Source: Thermoanaerobacterales bacterium
Lineage (GTDB): Bacteria; Actinomycetota; Acidimicrobiia; Acidimicrobiales; JACDCH01
Assembly (NCBI GenBank): GCA_017577565.1
Contig: PKRH01000036.1
Location: 1-26,325, forward strand
Length of the DNA: 26,325 nt
Reading direction: 5' to 3'
The notes beneath the pieces are model-generated. The model was not told the DNA's origin. It ran no database searches and was given only the letters and a program-made list of their open reading frames with translations. Both the position numbers and the translations under genes were made by a program. Shown in pieces: positions 1 through 7,073 of the stretch. The first letter of the stretch is position 1. Each line of letters starts with the position of its first letter.

Positions 1-68
1 TTTTTTAATATATCCGGGGACTCCCGATCTTTACACGGGGGGGCTGCCGGGCCGGTGCAAGTGTGTGA
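1..68. other. Anomalous left edge of the window
   Basis: This short stretch is AT-richer than everything after it. It opens with a run of T followed by TAATATAT and carries two stops (6-8 and 66-68) in the infB reading frame. From base 69 the infB frame is open, although the first codons are still C homopolymers of doubtful quality. I see no gene here. The likeliest explanation is an assembly or sequencing artefact at a contig end, because IF-2 should continue upstream without interruption. Confidence 0.6.
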
Positions 69-2306
69 AAGCGCGCCCCCCGCCCCCCCCCGGCCGGCCC
101 CGCCCGCCCCCGCCGGGGGCCGGCCGGGCCGCCGGCCGCGCCGCCGTCGCCGCCGCGGTCGCCGTCGGGCAAGCCCATCCCGCCCCCGCCCGGCCCGCCC
201 ACCTCGCAGTCCGGCAAGCCGATCCCGCCGCCGCCCGGCCTGGGCGGCCGCGGCCCCGCGCCCGCGCGCAGCGGTGGCCGTCCGGCCGCGCCCGCCGGTG
301 GTCGCGGCCGCGCCGCCACCGGTGGTGGTGGCGGTGGCCGCACCTTCGGCGGTGGTGGCGGCGGTGGCCGCGGGGCGGTCAGCGGCCGTCCCGGCGGGCC
401 GCGCGGCGGTCAGCGCCCGCCCCGGCGCCGGAGCCGTCGCCGTCGCAGCCGTGAGGAGCTGCAGCCCATGGAGGCGCCGACGTACACGCCTGCATCGGCG
501 CCGGTCCCCGAGGGGACGGTGGTCATCGAGCGGGCGTCGACGCCCCAGGACCTCGGGCCCAAGCTGAACCGCACGGCGGCCGACGTCGTCCGGTTCCTCA
601 TGCAGCAGGGCGAGATGGTCACGGCGACCCAGTCGCTGACCGACGAGATGATCGAGCTCTTCGCCGCCGAGATCGGCGCCGACATCCGGCTCGTCGACCC
701 GGGCGAGGAGCAGGAGGTCGAGCTGCAGCGCCAGCTCGGCTTCGACGAGCTGTTCGGCGAGGTCCCCGAGGACGAGGCCGAGCCGCGCCCGCCGGTCATC
801 ACCGTCATGGGCCACGTCGACCACGGCAAGACCAAGCTGCTCGACCGCATCCGCAACACCAACGTGGTCGAGGGCGAGGCCGGCGGCATCACGCAGCACA
901 TCGGCGCCTACCAGGTCGAGAAGAACGGCCGCCGGATCACCTTCATCGACACGCCGGGCCACGAGGCGTTCACCGCCATGCGGGCCCGGGGCGCCCAGGC
1001 GACCGACATCGTGGTCCTCGTGGTGGCGGCGGACGACGGCGTCATGCCGCAGACCGTCGAGGCGCTCGACCACGCCCGGGCCGCGAACGTCCCCATCGTC
1101 GTGGCGATCAACAAGATCGACCGCGAGGAGGCCAACCCCGACCGGGTGAAGCAGCAGCTCTCCGAGCACGGGCTCGTGCCCAGCGAGTGGGGCGGCGACA
1201 CCGAGGTCGTCCTCGTGTCCGCGCTCCAGGGCACCGGGATCGACGACCTGCTCGAGACCCTGCTGCTCGTCGCCGACGTCCAGGAGCCGCCCTTGGTGTC
1301 GACCTCGAAGGGCCGGGCCGCGGGCATCGTCCTCGAGGCCAACCTCGACGTCGGCCGGGGCCCCGTGGCCTCGGTGCTGGTGCAGCGGGGCACGCTCAAG
1401 GTCGGCGACCCGGTGGTGGCCGGCGCCGCCTGGGGTCGGGTCCGGGCCCTCATCGACGACCGGGGCAACAACGTCAAGTCGGCCGGCCCGTCCACGCCGG
1501 TCCAGGTCCTCGGCCTCAACGAGGTCGCGGACGCCGGCGACCGGTTCGTGGTGGCGCCCGACGAGAAGATGGCCCGCTCCGCGGCCGAGACCCGCGAGCA
1601 CTGGCAGCGGGTGGCCAGCCTCGGGCGCGAGGCCGCCGTCACCAGCGGCGGCGCCAAGCTCGAGGACATCTTCGAGCAGATCCAGCAGGGTGAGGTCGCC
1701 ACGCTCAACCTCGTGCTCAAGGCCGACGTCACCGGCTCGCTGGAGGCGCTCACCGAGGCGCTGCGGAAGCTCGAGCGCGACGACGTCAAGCTGTCGTTCG
1801 TCTCCCGGGGCGTGGGCGGCATCACCAAGAGCGACGTCCAGCTGGCCGCGGCCTCGAACGCCACGATCATCGGCTTCAACGTGCGGCCCGACCGCACCGC
1901 CCGGGAGATGGCGGCGGCCGAGGGCGTGGAGATCCGCACCTACGAGGTCATCTACCAGGTCCTCGAGGACATCGAGAACGCCCTCGTCGGCATGCTCGAG
2001 CCCGAGTACGAGGAGGTCGTCACGGGCGAGGCCGAGGTCCGCGAGGTGTTCCAGGTGCCGCGGGTCGGCAAGGTCGCCGGGTGCTACGTCACCCACGGCG
2101 TCATCACCCGCAACTCGAAGGTGCGCTTCCTGCGCGACGGCACCGTCATCTGGAAGGGCACCATCCAGTCGCTCAAGCGCTTCAAGGACGACGTCCGCGA
2201 GGTGCAGGCCGGCTACGAGTGCGGCGTCGGCCTGTCCGACTTCCAGGACCTCAAGCAGGGCGACATCATCGAGACCTACGAGGAGCGGGAGATCGCCCGC
2301 ACCTGA
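69..2306 (+). CDS. infB: Translation initiation factor IF-2 (5' end missing)
   Basis: IF-2 is the GTPase that brings initiator tRNA to the 30S subunit and promotes 50S joining. The ATG at 468 is internal: the same frame is open from 69 and encodes the typical IF-2 low-complexity leader. That leader holds two copies of SGKPIPPPPG (about 165-195 and 210-239), then Gly/Arg-rich sequence ending RRRSRRRSREELQP just before 468. The IF2_N segment (TAADVVRFLMQQGEMVTATQ) follows at about 576-635. The GTPase domain shows G1 GHVDHGKT (810-833), the switch sequence GGITQHIGAY (about 885-914), G3 DTPGHE (948-965) and G4 NKID (1110-1121). Domains II to IV follow, ending EEREIART. The visible 745 residues are shorter than full actinobacterial IF-2, so the true start lies outside the window. 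Identity is very secure; the left boundary is not. Confidence 0.97.
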   Translation, partial: KRAPRPPPAGPARPRRGPAGPPAAPPSPPRSPSGKPIPPPPGPPTSQSGKPIPPPPGLGGRGPAPARSGGRPAAPAGGRGRAATGGGGGGRTFGGGGGGGRGAVSGRPGGPRGGQRPPRRRSRRRRSREELQPMEAPTYTPASAPVPEGTVVIERASTPQDLGPKLNRTAADVVRFLMQQGEMVTATQSLTDEMIELFAAEIGADIRLVDPGEEQEVELQRQLGFDELFGEVPEDEAEPRPPVITVMGHVDHGKTKLLDRIRNTNVVEGEAGGITQHIGAYQVEKNGRRITFIDTPGHEAFTAMRARGAQATDIVVLVVAADDGVMPQTVEALDHARAANVPIVVAINKIDREEANPDRVKQQLSEHGLVPSEWGGDTEVVLVSALQGTGIDDLLETLLLVADVQEPPLVSTSKGRAAGIVLEANLDVGRGPVASVLVQRGTLKVGDPVVAGAAWGRVRALIDDRGNNVKSAGPSTPVQVLGLNEVADAGDRFVVAPDEKMARSAAETREHWQRVASLGREAAVTSGGAKLEDIFEQIQQGEVATLNLVLKADVTGSLEALTEALRKLERDDVKLSFVSRGVGGITKSDVQLAAASNATIIGFNVRPDRTAREMAAAEGVEIRTYEVIYQVLEDIENALVGMLEPEYEEVVTGEAEVREVFQVPRVGKVAGCYVTHGVITRNSKVRFLRDGTVIWKGTIQSLKRFKDDVREVQAGYECGVGLSDFQDLKQGDIIETYEEREIART

Positions 2307-2351
2307 GGTCGGGTGCCACGGCGGGATGCGGGCGCCCGCGCGCGCCCGTCC

Positions 2352-2357
2352 TACGCT
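2352..2357 (+). promoter_or_regulatory. Candidate -10 element for a leaderless DUF503 transcript
   Basis: TACGCT fits the actinobacterial TAnnnT -10 pattern and sits six bases before GTG 2364, the spacing expected when transcription starts at the start codon. No clear -35 is visible. This is inference from pattern and spacing only. Confidence 0.35.
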
Positions 2358-2363
2358 GAGGGC

Positions 2364-2660
2364 GTGCACGCCGCCGCCCTACGCATCGAGCTCTACCTGC
2401 GGGAGTGCCGGTCGCTGAAGGCGAAGCGGGCCGCCCTGCGGCCGATCATCGAGGGCGCGTTCAAGCGGCACCGGGTCTCGGTGTCCGAGATCGACAACCA
2501 CGGCGACTGGCACCTCGCGACGGTCGGCGTGGCCGCCGTCGCCTCGAGCCACGGGCACCTCGTCGGGCTGCTCGACGACGTCGAGCGCTTCGTCTGGTCG
2601 TTCCCCGAGGTCGAGGTCCTCAGCGTCAGCCGCTACTGGATCGAGGAGGCAGAGCCATGA
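2364..2660 (+). CDS. DUF503 family protein
   Basis: This 98-residue protein belongs to the small DUF503 family (YlxP-like in Firmicutes), which is often encoded between infB and rbfA. Its biochemical role is not established. The family signature is visible as ECRSLKAKRAALRPIIEG near the N-terminus and VERFVWSFPEVEVLSVSRYW near the C-terminus. I chose GTG 2364 because homologues begin with HxAALRI right after the start. The longer frame from 2313 adds a low-complexity arginine-rich stretch that is not family-like. A TACGCT hexamer at 2352-2357 lies only six bases upstream of the GTG, so this gene may also have its own leaderless transcript. The last codon overlaps the rbfA start in an ATGA. 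Confidence 0.88.
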   Translation: MHAAALRIELYLRECRSLKAKRAALRPIIEGAFKRHRVSVSEIDNHGDWHLATVGVAAVASSHGHLVGLLDDVERFVWSFPEVEVLSVSRYWIEEAEP

Positions 2661-3049
2661 AGCGACCGGGGACCGCCCGCGACTACCCGCGCACGGCGCG
2701 CCTGAACCACCTCGTCCAGGAGATCGTCGCCGAGGAGGTGGAGCGGCTGGACGACGACCGCCTCGGGTTCCTGACCGTCGTCAGCGTCGAGGTCGAGCCC
2801 GACCTGCGGCACGCCGTCGTCTACTACACGACCTACGAGGAGACCGAGGCGGACGAGGAGCTGCGGGAGGTGCTCGCCGAGCACCGGCCCCGCCTGCAGG
2901 CGGCGATCGCCCGGCAGGCCCGGCTGAAGCGCACCCCGGAGCTGGTGTTCCGCCCCGACACGGTGACCCGCACCGCCGAGCGGGTCGAGAAGATCCTGCG
3001 CGACATCTCCGGCGGCCCGGCGACGCCGCCGGGAGGCGCGGACCGGTGA
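2657..3049 (+). CDS. rbfA: 30S ribosome-binding factor RbfA
   Basis: RbfA binds the 30S subunit and assists late maturation of 16S rRNA, including its 5' end. The 130-residue product has the expected small KH-like fold features: an N-terminal RTARLNHLVQEIVAEEVERL helix, the strand LGFLTVVSVEVEPDLRHAVVYYT, and a C-terminal LKRTPELVFRPDTVTRTAERVEKIL. Length is normal for actinobacterial RbfA. ATG 2657 follows a GAGGAGG-like ribosome-binding site and overlaps the DUF503 stop (ATGA at 2657-2660), implying translational coupling. The frame open upstream to 2405 is a shadow of the DUF503 gene. The stop overlaps the GTG start of truB. Confidence 0.95.
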   Translation: MKRPGTARDYPRTARLNHLVQEIVAEEVERLDDDRLGFLTVVSVEVEPDLRHAVVYYTTYEETEADEELREVLAEHRPRLQAAIARQARLKRTPELVFRPDTVTRTAERVEKILRDISGGPATPPGGADR

Positions 3050-3954
3050 CGCGCCGCCGCCCGCCGCGCGGCGGGAGCGGGCCCACCGGCATCGCGATCG
3101 TCGACAAGCCGGCCGGCTGGACGTCGCACGACGTCGTCGCCAAGGCCCGGGGGCTGCTCGGCACCCGCAAGGTGGGCCACTCCGGCACGCTCGACCCCGA
3201 CGCCACCGGGGTGCTGGTGCTGGGCGTCGGGCGGGCGACCCGCCTGCTCACGTTCCTGTCGGGCCTCGACAAGCGGTACGTGGGCGAGGTCGTGCTCGGC
3301 GTCGCCACGACGACGCTCGACGCCTCCGGCGAGGTCGTCGCCACCTGGGACATGTCCGGGGTCGGCCTCGACGACGTGCGCCGGGCGGCCGCCGGGCTGA
3401 CCGGCGAGATCGACCAGGTGCCGCCGATGGTCTCGGCCAAGAAGGTCGAGGGGCGGCGGCTGCACGAGCTGGCCCGGGCGGGCGTCGAGGTCGAGCGTCC
3501 GCCCGTGCGGGTGCGGGTCGACCGCTTCGAGGTCGGCGAGGCCGTCGAGCCGGGCGTCCACCCCATCGACGTCACCTGCTCGGCCGGCACCTACGTCCGC
3601 TCGCTGGCCGCCGACCTCGGCGCCGCGCTCGGCGGCGGCGCCCACCTCCGGTCGCTGCGCCGGCTGGCGGTCGGGCCGTTCACGATCGACGAGGCCGTGC
3701 CGTTGGAGCAGCTCACCCCCGAGCGGCTGCTGCCGCCGGCCGAGGCGCTGCGGGGCCGCCCGCGCGTCTCGGTCGACGACCGCACGGCGGCCCTGGTGCG
3801 CACCGGGCGGGTGCTCGACGAGGACGCGCTGGGCGTGGCGCCGGGCGAGCCGGGCCCGTGCGCGGTCGTCGACCGGGCGGGCGAGCTGCTGGCGGTGTAC
3901 GTGCGCCACCGGGGCGCGACGCTCAAGCCGGCGGTCGTGCTGGCGCCGGCCTGA
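3046..3954 (+). CDS. truB: tRNA pseudouridine(55) synthase TruB
   Basis: TruB converts U55 in the T-loop of most tRNAs to pseudouridine. The 302-residue product has the family N-terminus (GIAIVDKPAGWTSHDVV), the catalytic motif HSGTLDPDATG with the nucleophilic Asp at residue 50, the motif VPPMVSAKKVEGRRLHELAR, and the later CSAGTYVRSLAADLG block. A short C-terminal extension follows, as is common in this family. The start is GTG 3046, which overlaps the rbfA stop as GTGA, so the two are probably translationally coupled. The gene's last 32 bases overlap, tail to tail, the 3' end of the LLM oxidoreductase gene on the other strand. Confidence 0.96.
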   Translation: MTRRRPPRGGSGPTGIAIVDKPAGWTSHDVVAKARGLLGTRKVGHSGTLDPDATGVLVLGVGRATRLLTFLSGLDKRYVGEVVLGVATTTLDASGEVVATWDMSGVGLDDVRRAAAGLTGEIDQVPPMVSAKKVEGRRLHELARAGVEVERPPVRVRVDRFEVGEAVEPGVHPIDVTCSAGTYVRSLAADLGAALGGGAHLRSLRRLAVGPFTIDEAVPLEQLTPERLLPPAEALRGRPRVSVDDRTAALVRTGRVLDEDALGVAPGEPGPCAVVDRAGELLAVYVRHRGATLKPAVVLAPA

Positions 3955-4885
3955 CGGGGGTGCCGCGACCGGTGCGGGCGATGTCGCCGAGCAGCGCGAG
4001 GGTGCGCTCGACCTGGTCGGGTGGGCCGACGGGGACGGCGACCAGCTCGGTCGCGCCGGCGCCGGCCAGCCGGTCGACCGCCCGCCGGACCGCGCCCTCG
4101 GGCCCGGCGACGACGACGTCCTCGACGCCGGCGACGCCCTCCCGGTCGAGGACGGCCCGGTAGCTCGGCAGGTCGTTGGCGGCGCCGAAGCGGTCGGCGA
4201 CCCAGGCCCGGGCGGCGTCGGGATCGTCGGTGAGCGCGACCGGCAGGCTGACCACGACCTGGGGGCGGGGGCGGCCGGCGGCCTCGGCGGCCGCGGTGAC
4301 GCGGGGGACGACGTGGGCGTCCAGCGAGCGCTCGGTCACCCAGGTGACGATCGTGCCGTCGGCCAGCTCGCCGGCGATGCGGAGCATGACGGGGCCGAGC
4401 GCGGCGAGCAGCACCGGGGGCGGGGCCGCGCCGGGCACCGGGGTGGCGCCCGTGGCGCGCACGAGCTCGCCCCGCACGTCGACCGGCGAGCCGGCGAGGA
4501 GGGGCACGAGCGCGGACAGGTACTCGCGCGTGTGCCGGGCGGGGCGGTCGTAGGCGAGGCCGAGCGCCCCCTCGACGACGGGGGCGTGGCTGGGGCCGAC
4601 GCCGAGGACGAGGCGCCCGCCGACGGCGGCCTGGGTGGTCAGCGCCTGGCCGGCGAGGGCCAGCACGTGCCGGGGGTAGGTGGGCACGACGGCCGTGCCC
4701 AGGACGGCCAGGTCGCCGACCGCCCGGCCGGTGACCGCGATGGCGGTGAGGGCGTCCCACCCGAAGGTCTGGGACCACCAGGCGCCGTGCAGGCCGAGGG
4801 TGGCGGCGTGCCGGACCTCGTCGACGACGTCGTCGAGCGTCTGCGGGCCGTGGAGCTGGAGGCCGACGGTGGTGCTGATGCGCAT
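3923..4885 (-). CDS. F420-dependent LLM-class oxidoreductase
   Basis: This 320-residue protein is a luciferase-like monooxygenase-family oxidoreductase. Actinobacterial members of this subgroup normally use coenzyme F420, and it resembles the group catalogued as TIGR03564; the substrate is unknown. Visible family features are the early strand ISTTVGLQLHGP, the WWSQTFGWDALT region (residues 36-47), LGTAVVPTYPRHVLALA (62-78), the LGVGPSH motif (94-100) and YDRPARHTREYLSAL. ATG 4885 was chosen because GGGAG lies about seven bases upstream and the protein begins with a typical first beta strand. The same frame stays open far upstream across tetR and the transsulfuration genes, but that is a GC-driven shadow. 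The gene is divergent from a TetR gene and faces paired palindromes, so regulation by that TetR protein is likely. Its tail overlaps truB by 32 bases. Confidence 0.85.
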   Translation of the reverse strand: MRISTTVGLQLHGPQTLDDVVDEVRHAATLGLHGAWWSQTFGWDALTAIAVTGRAVGDLAVLGTAVVPTYPRHVLALAGQALTTQAAVGGRLVLGVGPSHAPVVEGALGLAYDRPARHTREYLSALVPLLAGSPVDVRGELVRATGATPVPGAAPPPVLLAALGPVMLRIAGELADGTIVTWVTERSLDAHVVPRVTAAAEAAGRPRPQVVVSLPVALTDDPDAARAWVADRFGAANDLPSYRAVLDREGVAGVEDVVVAGPEGAVRRAVDRLAGAGATELVAVPVGPPDQVERTLALLGDIARTGRGTPVRPAPARPPA

Positions 4886-4906
4886 GGGGGGCTCCCGGGT
4901 ACGATG

Positions 4907-4945
4907 CGGAGGTGGCCTCCGGTTATGATACGGAGGCACCCTCCG
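4907..4945. promoter_or_regulatory. Paired palindromic operators in the divergent LLM/tetR promoter
   Basis: Two perfect inverted repeats share the same half-site: CGGAGG-N3-CCTCCG at 4907-4921 and again at 4931-4945. Their centres are 24 bp apart. The second extends to 7-bp arms (ACGGAGG/CCTCCGT, 4930-4946). The hexamer TATGAT (4924-4929, plus strand), and its opposite-strand counterpart TATCAT, lie exactly between the palindromes, so bound repressor would cover both divergent promoters. A TetR-family gene starts 45 bp to the right, making it the obvious candidate binder. The repeats are directly visible; the regulator assignment is inference. Confidence 0.75.
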
Positions 4946-4989
4946 TTTCAGCGACCGGTTCCGCCTCGCGTCGATCGGAGGCGCTGCCC

Positions 4990-5577
4990 ATGACCGCCAC
5001 GCCCCGCGCCGTCGACCGCCCCCGGCCCCGGCGGGCCGACGCCCGCCGCAACCGGGCGCGGCTGGTCGAGGCGGCCCGCACGGCCTTCGCCGAGGCCGGC
5101 GCCGACGTGCCGCTCGAGGAGGTGGCGCGGCGGGCCGGCGTGGGCATCGGCACGCTGTACCGGCACTTCCCCTGCCGCGACGACCTGATCGAGGCCGTCG
5201 TCGGCGACCGGGTCGACGAGCTGGTGGCCGAGGCGGAGGAGCTGCTCGGCGCCGACGACCCCGTCGGGGCGCTGCGCCGGTGGCTCCGGGCCGCCGTCGA
5301 CCTCGCCGTCGGCTACCGGGGCCTGGCCGCGTCCCTGGTGGCGGCGGCGCAGGGCGAGGGGCGCCTGTCCGAGGCGTGCCGGCGGCAGGAGGCGGCGGCC
5401 GACGCCCTCGTCGCCCGCGCCCGCGAGGTGGGCGGCCTGCGCGCGGACGTGACCACCGCCGAGGTGCTCGGGCTCGCGTCGGCCGTCGCGTGGCTGGTCG
5501 AGCAGGGGCGGGCGACCGACCCCGACCGGCTGCTCGACCTGGTCGTCGACGGGCTCCGCCGGCCGGCCGGCGGGTGA
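4990..5577 (+). CDS. TetR/AcrR family transcriptional regulator
   Basis: This 195-residue protein has the TetR N-terminal helix-turn-helix: an arginine-rich arm, then RARLVEAARTAFAEAGADV and VPLEEVARRAGVGIGTLYRHFPCRDDLIEAVV (about residues 40-70). The C-terminal half is a helical ligand-binding/dimerisation region typical of the family. ATG 4990 was preferred over the upstream GTG 4912 because GGAGG (4977-4981) stands eight bases before it; starting at 4912 would also put the second operator inside the coding sequence. It is divergent from the LLM oxidoreductase with two palindromes in between, so it most likely represses that gene and itself. The inducer is unknown. Confidence 0.88.
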   Translation: MTATPRAVDRPRPRRADARRNRARLVEAARTAFAEAGADVPLEEVARRAGVGIGTLYRHFPCRDDLIEAVVGDRVDELVAEAEELLGADDPVGALRRWLRAAVDLAVGYRGLAASLVAAAQGEGRLSEACRRQEAAADALVARAREVGGLRADVTTAEVLGLASAVAWLVEQGRATDPDRLLDLVVDGLRRPAGG

Positions 5578-5612
5578 GCGCCGCGTCCGCGCCGGACGCC
5601 CCGCCGTCTCGG

Positions 5613-5618
5613 TAGGGT
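5613..5618 (+). promoter_or_regulatory. Candidate -10 element upstream of the transsulfuration genes
   Basis: TAGGGT preceded by GG matches the TAnnnT -10 pattern seen before several other genes here. It lies 38 bases before ATG 5657, leaving room for a short leader and the GAGGGGG ribosome-binding site. No convincing -35 is present. Confidence 0.35.
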
Positions 5619-5656
5619 CGGGTGCGCTTCCGTCGACGACGACGAGGGGGCGCCCG

Positions 5657-7054
5657 ATGTCCGACCCGACCGACCTGCCCGAGCGCCCGCAGATCGCGGA
5701 CTCGCTCCTCGACCTCATCGGCAACACCCCGCTGCTGCGGCTCAACCGGGTCACCGAGGGCCTGTCGTGCACGGTCGCGGTCAAGCTCGAGATGCTCAAC
5801 CCGGGCGGCAGCGTGAAGGACCGCCCGGCGCGGGCGATGATCGAGCAGGCCGAGCGCGAGGGCCTGCTGAAGCCGGGCGGCACGATCGTCGAGCCGACCT
5901 CCGGCAACACCGGTGTCGGCCTCGCCATCGTCGCCGCCGAGAAGGGCTACCGCTGCATCTTCGTCGTGACCGACAAGGTGGCGCCCGAGAAGATCCGCCT
6001 GCTCGAGGCCTACGGGGCCGAGGTGGTCGTCTGCCCGGTGGCGGTCGAGCCCGACGACCCCCGGTCGTACTACTCGGTGTCCGAGCGCCTGATGTCCGAG
6101 ATCCCCGGGGCCTTCCGGCCCAACCAGTACGACAACCGGTGGAACCCGTGGGCCCACGAGCAGACGACCGGCCCGGAGATCTGGCGCCAGACCGCCGGGA
6201 GGATCACCCACTTCGTGGCCGGGATCGGCACCGGCGGGACGATCACCGGGGTCGCCCGGTACCTGAAGTCCCAGCGCCCCGACGTGCAGATCATCGGCGC
6301 CGACCCCGTGGGGTCGGTGTACTCGGGCGGCTCCGGCCGCCCCTACCTCGTCGAGGGGATCGGCGAGGACTTCTGGCCCTCGACCTACGACCCGTCGCTG
6401 GTCGACCGGGTGGTGGCGGTGAGCGACGCGGACAGCTTCCTCATGGCCCGGCGGGTCACCCGGGAGGAGGGCCTGCTCATCGGCGGCTCCGGGGGCACGG
6501 CCGTGGCCGCCGCCCTCGAGGTCGCCCGCGACCTGGGCCCCGACGACCTCGTCGTCGTCCTCGTCCCCGACTCGGGGCGCGGCTACCTGTCGCGGATCTT
6601 CGACGACGACTGGATGGCCACCTACGGGTTCCTGCGCACCGGCGAGCACACGGTCGAGGACGTCCTCGCCCACCGGGGCGACAACATCCCACCGCTCGTC
6701 TACGTCCACCCGGAGGACACCGTGCAGCGGGCGGTCAACGTCATGCGGGGCTACGGGTTCTCGCAGCTCCCGGTGGCCAAGGGCGAGATGCCGCTGGCGG
6801 CGGCCGAGATCATGGGCGCGGTCGACGAGCTGGCGCTCATGGAGCGGGCCTTCCGCGACCCCCACGTGCTCGACGAGCCGGTGGAGAAGGTCATGGGCGA
6901 CCCGCTGCCGACGGTGGGCATCGGCCAGCCGGTCGCCACCGCGGTCGAGCTGCTCGACACGGCCCCGGCGCTCGTCGTGCTGGCGGGCGGCCGCCCGCAC
7001 GCCGTGCTGGGACGGGCCGACATCCTCGAGTACCTGGCGCGGGCGGCGTCGTGA
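5657..7054 (+). CDS. cbs: Cystathionine beta-synthase with C-terminal CBS domains
   Basis: This PLP enzyme (465 residues) condenses serine with homocysteine to cystathionine, the first step of reverse transsulfuration. The fold-type II catalytic domain shows the PLP lysine in NPGGSVKDRPA (K54), the substrate loop EPTSGNTGVGLA (T81-G85), the phosphate-binding loop GIGTGGTITG (190-198) and VPDSGRGYLSRIFDDDWM (303-320). A regulatory region with two CBS motifs follows (about 330-465), with DILEYL near the end. The CBS-pair tail and the FDDDWM segment distinguish it from plain cysteine synthase (CysK/CysM). A GAGGGGG site precedes ATG 5657. The gene for the next pathway step begins 19 bases downstream, so the two are probably one operon. 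Direct sulfhydrylation activity cannot be excluded. Confidence 0.92.
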   Translation: MSDPTDLPERPQIADSLLDLIGNTPLLRLNRVTEGLSCTVAVKLEMLNPGGSVKDRPARAMIEQAEREGLLKPGGTIVEPTSGNTGVGLAIVAAEKGYRCIFVVTDKVAPEKIRLLEAYGAEVVVCPVAVEPDDPRSYYSVSERLMSEIPGAFRPNQYDNRWNPWAHEQTTGPEIWRQTAGRITHFVAGIGTGGTITGVARYLKSQRPDVQIIGADPVGSVYSGGSGRPYLVEGIGEDFWPSTYDPSLVDRVVAVSDADSFLMARRVTREEGLLIGGSGGTAVAAALEVARDLGPDDLVVVLVPDSGRGYLSRIFDDDWMATYGFLRTGEHTVEDVLAHRGDNIPPLVYVHPEDTVQRAVNVMRGYGFSQLPVAKGEMPLAAAEIMGAVDELALMERAFRDPHVLDEPVEKVMGDPLPTVGIGQPVATAVELLDTAPALVVLAGGRPHAVLGRADILEYLARAAS

Positions 7055-7073
7055 CCGAGACCGGCGAGGAGCG

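Noticed and set aside
5..343. Proline/arginine-rich minus-strand frame at the left edge
   Set aside because: It is low-complexity sequence opposite the infB leader; no start signal or homology.
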